A stretch of 64,000 nucleotides of DNA from positions 1-64,000 of the forward strand of contig NZ_JAAMRE010000006.1 in NCBI RefSeq assembly GCF_013522705.1, read 5' to 3'. The position numbers and the translations under genes are program-made. The notes under the pieces were generated by a model. It was not told the origin of the DNA. It ran no database searches and was given only the letters and a program-made list of their open reading frames with translations. Shown here in pieces: positions 54,664 to 64,000 of this stretch (position 1 is the stretch's first letter; the number at the start of each line of letters is the position of its first letter). The stretch comes from Pseudomonas lurida (GTDB taxonomy: Bacteria > Pseudomonadota > Gammaproteobacteria > Pseudomonadales > Pseudomonadaceae).

Positions 54664-55310
54664 GGCTTGACCTCCAGGCTTAACGACGCGAAATACTGGG
54701 CCACGTCCTGGGCTTCCTGCGCAGTCAGTGACTTGGCGATAGGCCCCATCAGGTCGTTGACATCGTTGTGACGGGTGCCGTTCTGCCACGCGATCAACTG
54801 CGCGGCGAGGTAGCCCGCGGGCTGCCCGGCAAGCGGCGGGAACGTATCGCCGACGCCGCTGCCCGCCGGCCCGTGACAGCTGACACAGGCTGGAATCTGC
54901 CGCTCCCACGCGCCTTGCAAGGCAAGTTTCTGCGCGGCATTGGTCGGCATTTCGCTGCGATACACCGGGACGGGGGCGGCAGCCGGCATTGCGGCGATGG
55001 TCTGGCTCAGCGCTTGCACCTCGGCATCCGTCAGCGCGATTGCCAGTGGACGCATCACCGGGTTATCGCGACTGCCACGCTTAAAGTCCTCCAATTGCTT
55101 ACGCAGATAAGCCGCAGGCAATCCGGCCAACCTCGGAAAACCCGCCGCCGCGACACCGCCGCCATCCGCCCCGTGGCACGCGACGCAGGCCATCGCTGCG
55201 GGCTGCGCGCCCCCCTCGGTGAAAATCTTGCTGCCATCCAACGCGTGCGCGCTGCCCAGCAGAAAAAACAGTGCACTCCCCACCAGTGTTCGTTGCAGAG
55301 GTCTCATCAT
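54660..55310 (-). CDS. tsdB: TsdB/c4-type diheme cytochrome c
   Basis: This 216-residue exported protein has a signal peptide (MMRPLQRTLVGSALFFLLGSAHA) and two c4-like domains with CVACH and CVSCH heme sites. The Met ligands in PVMRPLA and DLMGPIA are in place. Cytochrome c4-like TsdB proteins hand electrons from TsdA to the respiratory chain. It lies upstream of and overlaps the TsdA-like gene by four bases. GGGAG precedes the chosen ATG at 55310; 55307 is equally possible. Confidence 0.72.
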   Translation of the reverse strand: MMRPLQRTLVGSALFFLLGSAHALDGSKIFTEGGAQPAAMACVACHGADGGGVAAAGFPRLAGLPAAYLRKQLEDFKRGSRDNPVMRPLAIALTDAEVQALSQTIAAMPAAAPVPVYRSEMPTNAAQKLALQGAWERQIPACVSCHGPAGSGVGDTFPPLAGQPAGYLAAQLIAWQNGTRHNDVNDLMGPIAKSLTAQEAQDVAQYFASLSLEVKP

Positions 55311-55407
55311 CACTCCCTGTTTATAGTTATAAGCTTAGACATTCACGGTATAAGCCTTACAAATAACATGGGAATGATCCTGCTTCCACAACATTCCAGG
55401 CAGCATT

Positions 55408-55446
55408 AAAAAAGCCTGGCGCTGCGTTTGCAGGGCCAGGCTTTTA
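55408..55446 (-). terminator. Terminator downstream of the 55478 lipoprotein gene
   Basis: AAAAGCCTGGC and GCCAGGCTTTT form a strong stem. On the leftward strand it ends in six T residues, so it terminates the lipoprotein gene. Confidence 0.8.
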
Positions 55447-55477
55447 TCGGATTCGAAGGCGCGCGCCGGGCTGGAGA

Positions 55478-55828
55478 TCAGCCAGAGATGCAGTCTTCAC
55501 CGGCTTTTTTCACATCACCTGGGCGAATCGGCACGTTCGACATGCTCTCGTAGAGCTTGATGCTGCTGCCGCTGGAGCGCTCTTCAATTTCGAAGATCGC
55601 CGATGGGTCAGCCGAGAATTTCTGCGGCACGATCACACGCACGCCTTCCTTGTGAGGTTCGATCTGCGAAGGACGACGTGTCGTGGACAATTTGTGTACG
55701 ACACAAGCAGCGTATTCCTGCGGCTTTTTCCCGGAAATGACCGCCAATGTCGGCGGGGTCTGCTTGATGTCTGCAACCGAAGCACACCCACCCAACGCCA
55801 AGGCCAGAACCAACACACTCCACTTCAT
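55478..55828 (-). CDS. Small lipoprotein, 116 residues
   Basis: The leader MKWSVLVLALALGGCASV ends in a lipobox with Cys15. The remainder has two Cys (EYAACVVHK and GEDCISG) and a basic stretch RRPSQIEPHK. It is predicted to be outer-membrane anchored. The family is unknown to me. It is followed by a strong terminator and is transcribed alone. Confidence 0.78.
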   Translation of the reverse strand: MKWSVLVLALALGGCASVADIKQTPPTLAVISGKKPQEYAACVVHKLSTTRRPSQIEPHKEGVRVIVPQKFSADPSAIFEIEERSSGSSIKLYESMSNVPIRPGDVKKAGEDCISG

Positions 55829-56040
55829 ACAAAACCTCCGATAAAGACCCTACGACAGCGGGGATGGTAATTTTCTCCCGGACACGTAGGATTTATCCCT
55901 AATCACACGGTAAATAACTGTTTTAAATTGTCGACGGCGTCGAAGACGGGCCGATAATAAACGCGCTGGGGCTGATAAACTCCATCTTAACCTACGTATC
56001 CTTCTGATTTTGCAGAAAAAGCCCTTCTGGAGACACTCCC

Positions 56041-56343
56041 ATGAAATTCATCCACCAGCGCGAGCACCTCAACGAGGGAGATATTGTTGTCATCGAATGC
56101 TCGCAGACTTGTAATATCCGTCTGATGAGCGATGCGAACTTTCGCAGCTTCAAGAACGGCGGGCGCCACACCTACCATGGCGGCGCGTTTGACAAATTCC
56201 CGGCTAAAATCACCGCGCCGAGCACCGGGTTCTGGAACATCACCCTGGACGTCGTCACCCGCCGCGCCATCAGCGTGACCCGCAAACCTGCTTTGTCCCA
56301 CAAGATTCGCATCGTGCGTCGTACCAGCTCCAAGCTGAGCTGA
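56041..56343 (+). CDS. DUF1883-type protein, 100 residues
   Basis: This 100-residue cytoplasmic protein begins MKFIHQREHLNEGDIVVIE and has the YHGGAFDKFPAKITAPSTGF core typical of DUF1883. It appears all-beta. No function is established. It is followed after 24 bases by a 55-residue ORF and then alkB, all on the same strand, which suggests an operon. Confidence 0.8.
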   Translation: MKFIHQREHLNEGDIVVIECSQTCNIRLMSDANFRSFKNGGRHTYHGGAFDKFPAKITAPSTGFWNITLDVVTRRAISVTRKPALSHKIRIVRRTSSKLS

Positions 56344-56367
56344 TCCGCCCTTTCACAGGAAATAGCC

Positions 56368-56535
56368 GTGACCGCCACCACAAAATACGTGATCAAGTAC
56401 AAACTCAACGACGAGCGTCGTTTCGAGTTTGCCCACCTGCACAGCGACGACGTGGAAGAAGCCAAGCAAGCCTTGGCGAAAATTCACGATGAGAATGATC
56501 GCATCACCGACATCAGCGTGAGCAAGGCGCTGTAA
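56368..56535 (+). CDS. Small protein, 55 residues, between DUF1883 gene and alkB
   Basis: A GTG start at 56368 has AGGA ten bases upstream. The frame reads VTATTKYVIKYKLNDERRFEF and ends at TAA 56533-56535, four bases before the alkB ATG. Codon third positions are mostly G or C, as in real genes here. The sequence has a compact beta-alpha pattern (AHLHSDDVEEAKQALAKI, then ITDISVSKAL). It is too short for a family call, but tight spacing argues that it is real and co-translated with alkB. Confidence 0.7.
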   Translation: MTATTKYVIKYKLNDERRFEFAHLHSDDVEEAKQALAKIHDENDRITDISVSKAL

Positions 56536-56539
56536 GACC

Positions 56540-57205
56540 ATGTCCGGTCCCACTTCTGACCTGTTCGCCGAAGACGCGCTGCAACAGCCCAGCGGGCGCG
56601 AGCAGATCGGTGAACAGTCCTACGTGCTAAGGGGCTATGCCCTGCCCTGGATTGAGCGCCTTCTGCCCGAACTGCGGCACGTGCTGGCCCAAGCCCCCTT
56701 TCGGCAAATGGTCACGCCGGGGGGCTTTACCATGTCGGCGGCGTTGACCAGTTGCGGCGAGTTGGGCTGGACCACGGACGCCTCCGGCTATCGGTACTCG
56801 CACCTGGACCCGCGCAGCCAGCAACCCTGGCCGGCCTTGCCCGATGCCTTGCGCGAATTGGCGGTCCAGGCAGCGGCAGACGCCGGTTTCGCCGACTTTG
56901 CTCCGGACGCTTGCCTGATCAACCGCTATGTCCCCGGAGCCAAGATGTCGCTGCATCAGGACAAAAACGAGCGCGACTACGGCGCACCGGTGGTATCGGT
57001 ATCGTTGGGCCTGCCGGCGATCTTCCTGTTCGGCGGCCACGCTCGATCGGACAAGCCGCAGAAAATCTCGCTGTTCCATGGCGATGTGGTGGTCTGGGGT
57101 GGGGTGGACCGCCTGCGCTTTCACGGGGTTATGCCGGTCAAGGAAGGCGTGCACCCGGTGATGGGCCCGCAACGCATCAACCTGACCCTGCGCACCGCCG
57201 GATGA
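56540..57205 (+). CDS. alkB: AlkB Fe(II)/2-oxoglutarate DNA-alkylation dioxygenase
   Basis: This 221-residue enzyme removes methyl groups from 1-methyladenine and 3-methylcytosine in DNA. Iron ligands are His and Asp in SLHQDKNE and His in LRFHGVMP; the 2-oxoglutarate-binding arginines are in QRINLTLRTAG. Length matches AlkB. It lies just upstream of ada on the same strand, 66 bases from its end, so the two repair genes may be coexpressed. It is 4 bases from a small ORF. Confidence 0.94.
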   Translation: MSGPTSDLFAEDALQQPSGREQIGEQSYVLRGYALPWIERLLPELRHVLAQAPFRQMVTPGGFTMSAALTSCGELGWTTDASGYRYSHLDPRSQQPWPALPDALRELAVQAAADAGFADFAPDACLINRYVPGAKMSLHQDKNERDYGAPVVSVSLGLPAIFLFGGHARSDKPQKISLFHGDVVVWGGVDRLRFHGVMPVKEGVHPVMGPQRINLTLRTAG

Positions 57206-57280
57206 TTTGACCGCAAGCTTCGGGGTGTCAGGCCGTCGCGGCACGGCTAATCTGCCATAAAGCCGTCAAGAGTGCCGACC

Positions 57281-58333
57281 ATGCTGACTGAACAAGACCC
57301 TCGTTGGGCCGCTGTCCTGGCCCGCGATGCCAGCGCCGACGGACTGTTTGTCTACGGTGTCAAAACCACCGGCGTGTATTGCCGCCCCAGCAGCGCGTCA
57401 CGACTGCCGCGCCTGGAAAATATCGAGTTCTTTGACACCCCGGCGCAGGCCGAGGCCGCCGGTTATCGTGCCAGCCGGCGCGCGGCCGGCGACCAGACGC
57501 AACGCGCCGCGCACCATGCGCAATTGGTGGCCGATGCGTGTCGCCTCATCGAACAGAGCGTTGCGCCGCCGTCCCTGGCCACCCTCGCGGCCCAGTCCGG
57601 CCTGAGCCCTTATCATTTTCACCGGGTGTTCAAGGCGGTGACCGGCCTGACGCCCAAGGGCTACGCCACCGCGCATCGCTCTCGCAAAGTGCGCAATGGG
57701 CTCAAAGATCAACACTCGGTCACGGCGGCCCTTTATGACGCGGGCTTCAATTCCAGCAGTCGCTTTTACGAGTCAGCCGACCAACTGCTCGGCATGACCG
57801 CCAGCGACTATAAAGCCGGCGGCGCCCACAACGTCATTCGGTTCGCGGTAGGTCAGTGTTCGCTGGGCGCGATCCTGGTCGCGCGCAGCAACCGTGGCGT
57901 GTGTGCGATCCTGCTCGGGGACGACCCGGACACCCTGGTGCGCAACCTGCAGGACCAGTTTCCCAAGGCCGAGCTGGTCGGCGCCGACTCGAGTTTCGAG
58001 CAGTGGGTTGCCCAGGTCGTCGGCTTTATCGAAGCGCCCGCGCTGGGCCTCGACCTGCCGCTGGATGTGCGCGGCACTGCATTCGAGCAGCGCGTGTGGC
58101 AAGCCTTGCGCGATATCCCCGTGGGCAGCACGGCCAGCTATGCACAGATCGCCGAGCGGATCGGGGCACCCAAGTCATATCGCGCGGTGGCCCAGGCGTG
58201 CGGCGCTAACCGTCTGGCGGTGGCAATCCCCTGCCATCGCGTGGTGCGCAGCGATGGTGAGCTGTCAGGCTATCGTTGGGGCGTTGCGCGCAAGCAGGCG
58301 TTGCTGGAGCGCGAGCGTAACAACGAAGGCTGA
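57281..58333 (+). CDS. ada: Ada-type bifunctional regulator / O6-methylguanine-DNA methyltransferase with reduced N-terminal zinc site
   Basis: This is a 350-residue protein with Ada-like N-terminus (1-75), an AraC-type helix-turn-helix (about 80-180, SPYHFHRVFKAVTGLTPKGY), and the methyltransferase domain with Cys318 in AIPCHRVVRS. Canonical Ada has four Cys in the N-domain binding zinc. Here only Cys34 (VYCRPSS) is retained; the others read Ser38, Ser65 and Ala68. The domain may still accept a methyl group but not as a zinc tetrathiolate. The start at 57281 is the first ATG; GTG 57272 is possible. Confidence 0.9.
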   Translation: MLTEQDPRWAAVLARDASADGLFVYGVKTTGVYCRPSSASRLPRLENIEFFDTPAQAEAAGYRASRRAAGDQTQRAAHHAQLVADACRLIEQSVAPPSLATLAAQSGLSPYHFHRVFKAVTGLTPKGYATAHRSRKVRNGLKDQHSVTAALYDAGFNSSSRFYESADQLLGMTASDYKAGGAHNVIRFAVGQCSLGAILVARSNRGVCAILLGDDPDTLVRNLQDQFPKAELVGADSSFEQWVAQVVGFIEAPALGLDLPLDVRGTAFEQRVWQALRDIPVGSTASYAQIAERIGAPKSYRAVAQACGANRLAVAIPCHRVVRSDGELSGYRWGVARKQALLERERNNEG

Positions 58334-58442
58334 CAGAGCTGCACGAAATGTCCGCTGCGTCCAGTGAATAAAACAGACTGGCCGCGTGCCATACGCCCTG
58401 CTAAAAACAGCGAAACCCCTGACCTTCGCTGGAGACCCTCCC

Positions 58443-59501
58443 ATGAGCACCTGGCCTGACACCCGTATTCTCGACTTGCTCGGCATCGAGTTACCCATCA
58501 TCCAGGCGCCCATGGCCGTAGGCACCACACCCGCCATGGTCATTGCCGCTAACCAGGCGGGAGCGTTGGGCTCATTGCCCGCCGCCACGCTGAGCATCGA
58601 ACAACTGCGCGAAGACCTGCGCACCCTGCGCGCGGCCAGCAGCCGTCCGATCAACGTGAATTTCTTCTGCCATCAGCCACCGGTCCCGGACGACGCCCGC
58701 GACCACCACTGGAAGGCATTGCTGCAACCCTATTACCGCGAACTGGGTGTCGATTTCGAGGCGCCGACTCCGGTGTCCAACCGCGCGCCGTTCAACGACG
58801 AGGCCTGCCAGGTGGTGGAAGCGTTCCGCCCCGAGGTCGTCAGCTTTCACTTCGGGCTGCCGGAAAAAGCACTGCTGGATCGGGTCAAGGCCACCGGAGC
58901 CAAGGTGCTGTCGTCGGCCACCACGGTCGAAGAAGCCATCTGGCTGCAGGCCAACGGCTGCGATGCAATCATCGCCATGGGCATCGAGGCTGGCGGTCAT
59001 CGTGGCATGTTCCTCAGTGATGACCTCAACACCCAGATCGGCCTGATGGCGCTGGTGCCGCAGATCGTCGACGCGGTCACCGTGCCGGTGATCGCCGCCG
59101 GCGGTATTGGCGATGCGCGAGGTATCGTCGCGGCGTTCGCCCTCGGCGCCTCGGCGGTGCAGATCGGCACGGCGTACCTGTCTACCCCCGAAGCCAACGT
59201 GAGCGCGGCTCATCACCACGCGCTGCGCCATGCCCAGGCCAGCGAAACTGCGTTGACCAACCTGTTCACCGGACGCCCGGCGCGGGGCATCGTCAACCGA
59301 GTCATGCGCGAACTGGGCGCAATGAACCCGGCAGCGCCTGCGTTTCCCCGGGCCGGCGGCGCGCTGATGCCGCTCAAGGCCAAGGATGAGGGCGGTTTCA
59401 GCAACCTGTGGTCGGGCCAGGCGTTACGGCTGGGCCGCGACATTGGCACTTACGAGCTGACGCGCCAATTGGCCCAGCAGGCGCTGGCCAGGCTCAGATA
59501 A
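58443..59501 (+). CDS. Nitronate monooxygenase (NMO family)
   Basis: This 352-residue FMN enzyme oxidises nitronates such as propionate 3-nitronate. The TIM-barrel N-terminus PIIQAPMAVGTTPAMVIAA, the FMN loop GIEAGGHRGMF (His) and AAGGIGDARGIVAAFALGA are characteristic. GGAGA precedes the ATG at 58443; the frame opens at 58386. It lies on the same strand as alkB and ada but is separated by 109 bases. Confidence 0.88.
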   Translation: MSTWPDTRILDLLGIELPIIQAPMAVGTTPAMVIAANQAGALGSLPAATLSIEQLREDLRTLRAASSRPINVNFFCHQPPVPDDARDHHWKALLQPYYRELGVDFEAPTPVSNRAPFNDEACQVVEAFRPEVVSFHFGLPEKALLDRVKATGAKVLSSATTVEEAIWLQANGCDAIIAMGIEAGGHRGMFLSDDLNTQIGLMALVPQIVDAVTVPVIAAGGIGDARGIVAAFALGASAVQIGTAYLSTPEANVSAAHHHALRHAQASETALTNLFTGRPARGIVNRVMRELGAMNPAAPAFPRAGGALMPLKAKDEGGFSNLWSGQALRLGRDIGTYELTRQLAQQALARLR

Positions 59502-59546
59502 CCCTGGCTGTTGCGGCAACGTTGCACTGTACCGGCAGTGGTGGAG

Positions 59547-59570
59547 CGCTATATATTCGCGTACATAGCG
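59547..59570 (+). promoter_or_regulatory. ModE-type operator upstream of modA
   Basis: CGCTATATA-TTCGCG-TACATAGCG is an inverted repeat differing by one base, with the 24-base span of the E. coli ModE box. It lies 36 bases before the modA start and implies molybdate-dependent repression. No modE gene is in the window. Confidence 0.85.
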
Positions 59571-59575
59571 ATTAA

Positions 59576-60358
<783 letters not shown>

Positions 60359-61039
60359 ATGCCCTTATCGAGTGCCGATTTTTCCGCGATCTGGTTGACC
60401 GTCAAACTCGCGACACTGACCACCGTGATCCTGCTGGTCATCGGCACTCCGATTGCCCTGTGGCTGTCGCGCACGCGCTCCTGGTGGCGCGGCCCCGTGG
60501 GCGCGATCGTCGCCCTGCCGCTGGTGCTGCCGCCGACGGTCATTGGTTTCTACCTGCTGCTGACCATGGGTCCCAACGGCTATTTCGGCCAGCTCACGCA
60601 GTGGTTGGGCCTGGGCACCCTCACGTTCAGCTTCACCGGCCTGGTCATCGGTTCGGTGATCTACTCCATGCCATTTGTGGTGCAGCCATTGCAGAACGCC
60701 TTTTCGGCCATCGGTACGCGGCCTTTGGAAGTCGCGGCGACACTGCGCGCCGGACCTTGGGACACGTTCTTCAGCGTGATCCTGCCCCTGGCGCGCCCGG
60801 GTTTTATCACCGCGTCCATCCTGGGCTTTGCCCACACTGTCGGTGAGTTCGGCGTGGTGCTGATGATCGGCGGCAATATCCCGGACAAGACCCGCGTGGT
60901 CTCGGTGCAGATCTACGACCATGTCGAAGCCATGGAATATGCCCAGGCCCATTGGCTGGCGGGCGCCATGGTAGTGTTCGCGTTTTTTGTGTTGCTGGCG
61001 CTCTACTCCAGCCGTAAAACCAGACTGGGCTGGAGCTGA
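60359..61039 (+). CDS. modB: Molybdate ABC transporter permease
   Basis: This 226-residue membrane protein has five or six predicted helices and the EAA-like loop ([28 protein letters not shown]) that contacts the ATPase. It begins one base after the modA stop and its stop overlaps the modC start, so it is translationally coupled within modABC. Confidence 0.93.
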   Translation: MPLSSADFSAIWLTVKLATLTTVILLVIGTPIALWLSRTRSWWRGPVGAIVALPLVLPPTVIGFYLLLTMGPNGYFGQLTQWLGLGTLTFSFTGLVIGSVIYSMPFVVQPLQNAFSAIGTRPLEVAATLRAGPWDTFFSVILPLARPGFITASILGFAHTVGEFGVVLMIGGNIPDKTRVVSVQIYDHVEAMEYAQAHWLAGAMVVFAFFVLLALYSSRKTRLGWS

Positions 61040-62124
61040 TGTCGATGATGGAGATACGCCTGCACCTGCAATATTCCGGCTTTGCCCTCGATGTGGACCT
61101 GCAACTGCCCGGCCGTGGCGTCACCGCGTTGTACGGGCATTCAGGCTCCGGCAAGACCACCTGCCTGCGCTGCATCGCCGGTCTGGAACGGGCCAGGCAT
61201 GGCTTAATCCGGATCAACGACGAGGTCTGGCAGGACAGCCGCAGCGGGGTGTTCATGCCGCCGCACCAACGCGCGTTAGGGTACGTGTTCCAGGAAGCTA
61301 GCCTGTTCGCGCATTTATCGGTGCGCGCCAATCTGGAATTCGGCCTCAAGCGCACGCCGCGCGCGCAACGGCAGGTGGACATGGCCCAGGCCACCGAGCT
61401 GCTGGGCATCGGCCATCTGCTCGAACGCCGGCCCCAGCACCTGTCCGGCGGCGAGCGCCAGCGCATCGGCATCGCCCGCGCACTGCTCACCAGCCCCCGC
61501 TTACTGTTGATGGACGAGCCCCTCGCGGCCCTCGACAGCCAGCGCAAAAGCGAGATACTGCCGTACCTGGAACGCCTGCACGACGAGCTGGAGATTCCGG
61601 TGCTGTATGTCAGCCATGCACAGGACGAAGTCGCGCGCCTGGCTGACCACATCGTGCTGCTCAGCGAAGGCAAAGCCTTGGCCTGCGGCCCCATTGGCGA
61701 CACACTGGCGCGCCTGGACCTGCCGCTGGCGCGCGGTGATGACGCCGGCGTGGTGATCAATGGTGTGGTCAATGCCTACGATGCCCACTACCAGTTGCTC
61801 ACGCTGCAGTTGCCGGGCAGCGCGTTGACCGTGCGCGTGGCCCACGCGCCGCTGGACATTGGCAAGGCGCTGCGGGTCAAGGTGCAGGCGCGGGACGTCA
61901 GCCTCAGCCTGCAGGCCGAGGAACCCAGCAGCATCCTCAACCGTCTGCCGGTCACTGTGATCGAGGAGGTCGCTGCGGATAACAGTGCCCACGTGCTGGT
62001 GCGCCTGGACGCTGACGGCACGCCGCTGTTGGCGCGCATCACGCGTTTTTCCCGCGACCAGTTGCAGCTGCATCCCGGAAAAGGGCTGTGGGCGCAGATC
62101 AAAGCCGTGGCGGTGCTGGCCTAG
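61039..62124 (+). CDS. modC: Molybdate ABC transporter ATPase
   Basis: This 361-residue protein has Walker [10 protein letters not shown], signature [15 protein letters not shown], Walker [12 protein letters not shown] and the H-loop LYVSHAQDE. The C-terminal ~70 residues form a mop-like molybdate-binding domain ([19 protein letters not shown]). The start overlaps the modB stop by one base. It completes the molybdate transporter. Confidence 0.93.
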   Translation: MSMMEIRLHLQYSGFALDVDLQLPGRGVTALYGHSGSGKTTCLRCIAGLERARHGLIRINDEVWQDSRSGVFMPPHQRALGYVFQEASLFAHLSVRANLEFGLKRTPRAQRQVDMAQATELLGIGHLLERRPQHLSGGERQRIGIARALLTSPRLLLMDEPLAALDSQRKSEILPYLERLHDELEIPVLYVSHAQDEVARLADHIVLLSEGKALACGPIGDTLARLDLPLARGDDAGVVINGVVNAYDAHYQLLTLQLPGSALTVRVAHAPLDIGKALRVKVQARDVSLSLQAEEPSSILNRLPVTVIEEVAADNSAHVLVRLDADGTPLLARITRFSRDQLQLHPGKGLWAQIKAVAVLA

Positions 62125-62202
62125 CAAACCTTTTGGCACGTCCGCACACGGCTGCGGTCAATCAGACATACCGGCCTGACTGATTGCCAAGGAACCTGAG
62201 CC

Positions 62203-63252
62203 ATGCCCGACTCCGCGCTGCCCGCCGACCTGCCCCGCGACCTGCATTACGTTGATGACACCCAGCCCGGCATCCGCCGCAAAAAAGTGCGCGGCAAATT
62301 CCAGTACTTCAACCCCAAGGGCGAGCGCATCACCGATGCCGACGAGATCAAGCGTCTCAACGCCCTGGCGGTGCCACCGGCCTACACCGATGTATGGATC
62401 TGCGCCGATCCGCGCGGTCATCTGCAAGCCACCGGCCGCGATGCCCGCGGACGCAAGCAATACCGCTACCACACGCGCTGGCGCGAAGTGCGCGACAGCG
62501 ACAAATATGCGCGTCTGCAGGCCTTCGGCAACGCCTTGCCAAAACTGCGCAAGCAATTGGAAGCGCAACTGGCCGAACCCGGATTCACCCGCGAAAAAGT
62601 CCTGGCTACCGTGGTGATGCTGCTGGACGCCACGCTGATCCGCGTCGGCAATACTCAGTACGCGCGCGATAATAAATCCTACGGCCTGACCACGCTGCGC
62701 AACCGACATGTGGACGTCAAGGGCAGCGAGATTCAGTTCCAGTTTCGCGGCAAGAGCGGCGTGGAGCATCAGGTGAGCGTCAAGGATCGACGCCTGGCCA
62801 GCGTGGTGAAACGCTGCATGGAATTGCCGGGGCAGAATCTGTTCCAGTACCTGGACGAGGACGGTGAGCGCCACACGGTCAGTTCTCATGATGTGAATGC
62901 CTACCTGCACAGCCTCACGGGTGAGGATTTTACTGCCAAGGATTATCGCACGTGGGCTGGCACCGCCATGGCGCTGGCAGTGCTGCGCGAATTGCAGTGG
63001 CAGCCCGAATCCGATGCCAAGCGGCATGTCGTGTCGATGGTCAAGGATGTCGCCAAGCAGTTGGGTAATACCCCGGCGGTGTGCCGCAAGTGCTACATCC
63101 ACCCGGCCGTACTTGAGCATTTCAGCCTGGGGGAATTGTCGAAGCTGCCCAAGCCGCGGGTGCGCAAGGGCCTGAAAGCCGAAGAAGTCGCTCTGGCGAT
63201 GTTCCTCGAACGCCTGGCCGCTGACTTGCCGCAGAACGCCAAGGCGGGTTAG
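62203..63252 (+). CDS. DNA topoisomerase IB (bacterial type)
   Basis: This 349-residue enzyme relaxes DNA through a 3'-phosphotyrosyl bond. The catalytic Tyr298 is in VCRKCYIHPAVLEHF, and the Arg-Lys residues are in LIRVGNTQYARDNKSYGLTTL and RGKSGVEH. This is the small poxvirus-like bacterial topoisomerase IB. It stands alone after modC, 78 bases away, and is probably not part of that operon. Confidence 0.92.
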   Translation: MPDSALPADLPRDLHYVDDTQPGIRRKKVRGKFQYFNPKGERITDADEIKRLNALAVPPAYTDVWICADPRGHLQATGRDARGRKQYRYHTRWREVRDSDKYARLQAFGNALPKLRKQLEAQLAEPGFTREKVLATVVMLLDATLIRVGNTQYARDNKSYGLTTLRNRHVDVKGSEIQFQFRGKSGVEHQVSVKDRRLASVVKRCMELPGQNLFQYLDEDGERHTVSSHDVNAYLHSLTGEDFTAKDYRTWAGTAMALAVLRELQWQPESDAKRHVVSMVKDVAKQLGNTPAVCRKCYIHPAVLEHFSLGELSKLPKPRVRKGLKAEEVALAMFLERLAADLPQNAKAG

Positions 63253-63375
63253 GCTCTGTCTCCCTTCTGACCCTCGGGACGACCGCCGACGTGAGCCACT
63301 AAGCCTTCCAAAATGTATCCGCAACCAGCGCCTGGCGCGCTTGTTGGCCTGTTCGACATTTTTATGGAGGTGCTG

Positions 63376-64000
63376 ATGACTCACGTCACACGGCTGCCCG
63401 CATTGATCTCCCTGCAACACGTAACCTTCCAGTTCGCCAATGGCGAAACCCTGCTGGACGACCTGAACCTGTCCATCGATCACACGCCCACCGGCATTGT
63501 GGGCCGCAACGGCAGCGGCAAAAGCCTCCTCGCCCAACTGATCGCCGGAGTGCTCGCGCCGTCATCCGGCGCCATCACACGATCGGCCAGCGTGGCCTTC
63601 GTTCCGCAAAACGTGGTGGTTACGCCCGGCGCCAGCGTCGCCGATCTCACCGGCAGCGCCCCGGCCCTGGAAGCATTGCAACGCATGGCCGCAGGCGCGG
63701 CGCGTGTCGACGACCTTGAGCTGATCGACGACCGCTGGGATCTTGCCGAGCGCCTGCGTACGGCGCTGGATGAGGCGGGCCTGGCATCACTGACGCTCGA
63801 ATCGCCGGCCGATCAACTCAGTGGCGGCCAACTGGCGCGGGTGGCGTTGATCAGCGCGTTCCTGACCACGCCCGAGTTGCTGGTGCTCGACGAACCCACC
63901 AACCACCTCGACAGCAGCGGGCGCGCCTGGCTGCTCCAGGCCCTGGGCCAGTGGCGCGGCGGCTTGGTGGTCGTCAGTCATGACCGGGCGCTGCTCAATA
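63376..64000 (+). CDS. ABC-F family ATPase, 5' part (cut by window edge)
   Basis: The gene starts at ATG 63376 with GGAGG upstream and is open to the window end. It encodes Walker A GRNGSGKS (about residues 44-51), signature LSGGQLAR and Walker B LLVLDEPTNHLD, typical of ABC-F ATPases, which lack membrane parts and often act on ribosomes. The second ATPase half is missing because the window ends. It may be a translation or antibiotic-resistance factor; the specific family cannot be named. Confidence 0.88.
   Translation, partial: MTHVTRLPALISLQHVTFQFANGETLLDDLNLSIDHTPTGIVGRNGSGKSLLAQLIAGVLAPSSGAITRSASVAFVPQNVVVTPGASVADLTGSAPALEALQRMAAGAARVDDLELIDDRWDLAERLRTALDEAGLASLTLESPADQLSGGQLARVALISAFLTTPELLVLDEPTNHLDSSGRAWLLQALGQWRGGLVVVSHDRALLN

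Overview
The window looks like chromosome of a Pseudomonas of the P. fluorescens group. The evidence is GC-rich coding DNA, an MvaT/MvaU-type H-NS protein, REP/REPIN-like inverted repeats, a five-gene fad operon arranged like PP_2213-PP_2217 of P. putida, and typical Pseudomonas genes (hpd, gloA, ahpC/ahpF, gor, galU, tsdBA, modABC, alkB, ada). I see no tRNA, rRNA, CRISPR array, insertion sequence or prophage.

Layout. 1-5.75 kb: a leftward operon for short or branched-chain acyl-CoA breakdown (acyl-CoA synthetase, 3-hydroxyacyl-CoA dehydrogenase, thiolase, acyl-CoA dehydrogenase, enoyl-CoA hydratase). 6-8 kb: a bestrophin-like channel and a TPR protein. 8.2-11.3 kb: a KaiC-like double ATPase translationally coupled to a hybrid histidine kinase. 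11.5-15.3 kb: a 1,280-residue putative toxin with a possible C-terminal cysteine-hydrolase domain. 15.6-23 kb: a dense signalling block (three-receiver hybrid kinase, CheR, CheB, receiver-kinase, two lone receivers) with no chemoreceptor or flagellar gene. 23-28.5 kb: an accessory stretch with a DUF1254-type protein, a twice-frameshifted J-domain gene, a DUF3829-like gene cut by a stop codon, a lipoprotein and a TPR fragment that looks like the tail of a larger protein. 28.7-43.7 kb: metabolic and transport genes with their regulators (racemase, glycerate kinase with a CdaR-type regulator and MFS transporter, two LysR regulators with divergent partners, aldo/keto reductase, RarD, hpd, an EAL phosphodiesterase). 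43.9-53.7 kb: MvaU-like protein, glyoxalase I, AhpC/AhpF, an integrase divergent from a KfrA-like coiled-coil DNA-binding protein, glutathione reductase and GalU. 53.7-64 kb: a TsdBA-like cytochrome pair, small proteins, AlkB and Ada, nitronate monooxygenase, molybdate ABC transporter behind a clear ModE box, topoisomerase IB, and the start of an ABC-F ATPase cut by the window edge.

The items I would look at first are the large putative toxin, the integrase/KfrA-like pair with its palindromic promoter, the Ada protein that has lost three of four zinc cysteines, the KaiC/kinase pair and receptor-less CheR/CheB block, and the decayed J-domain/DUF3829 cluster. All family assignments come from reading motifs and architecture; no database search was run.
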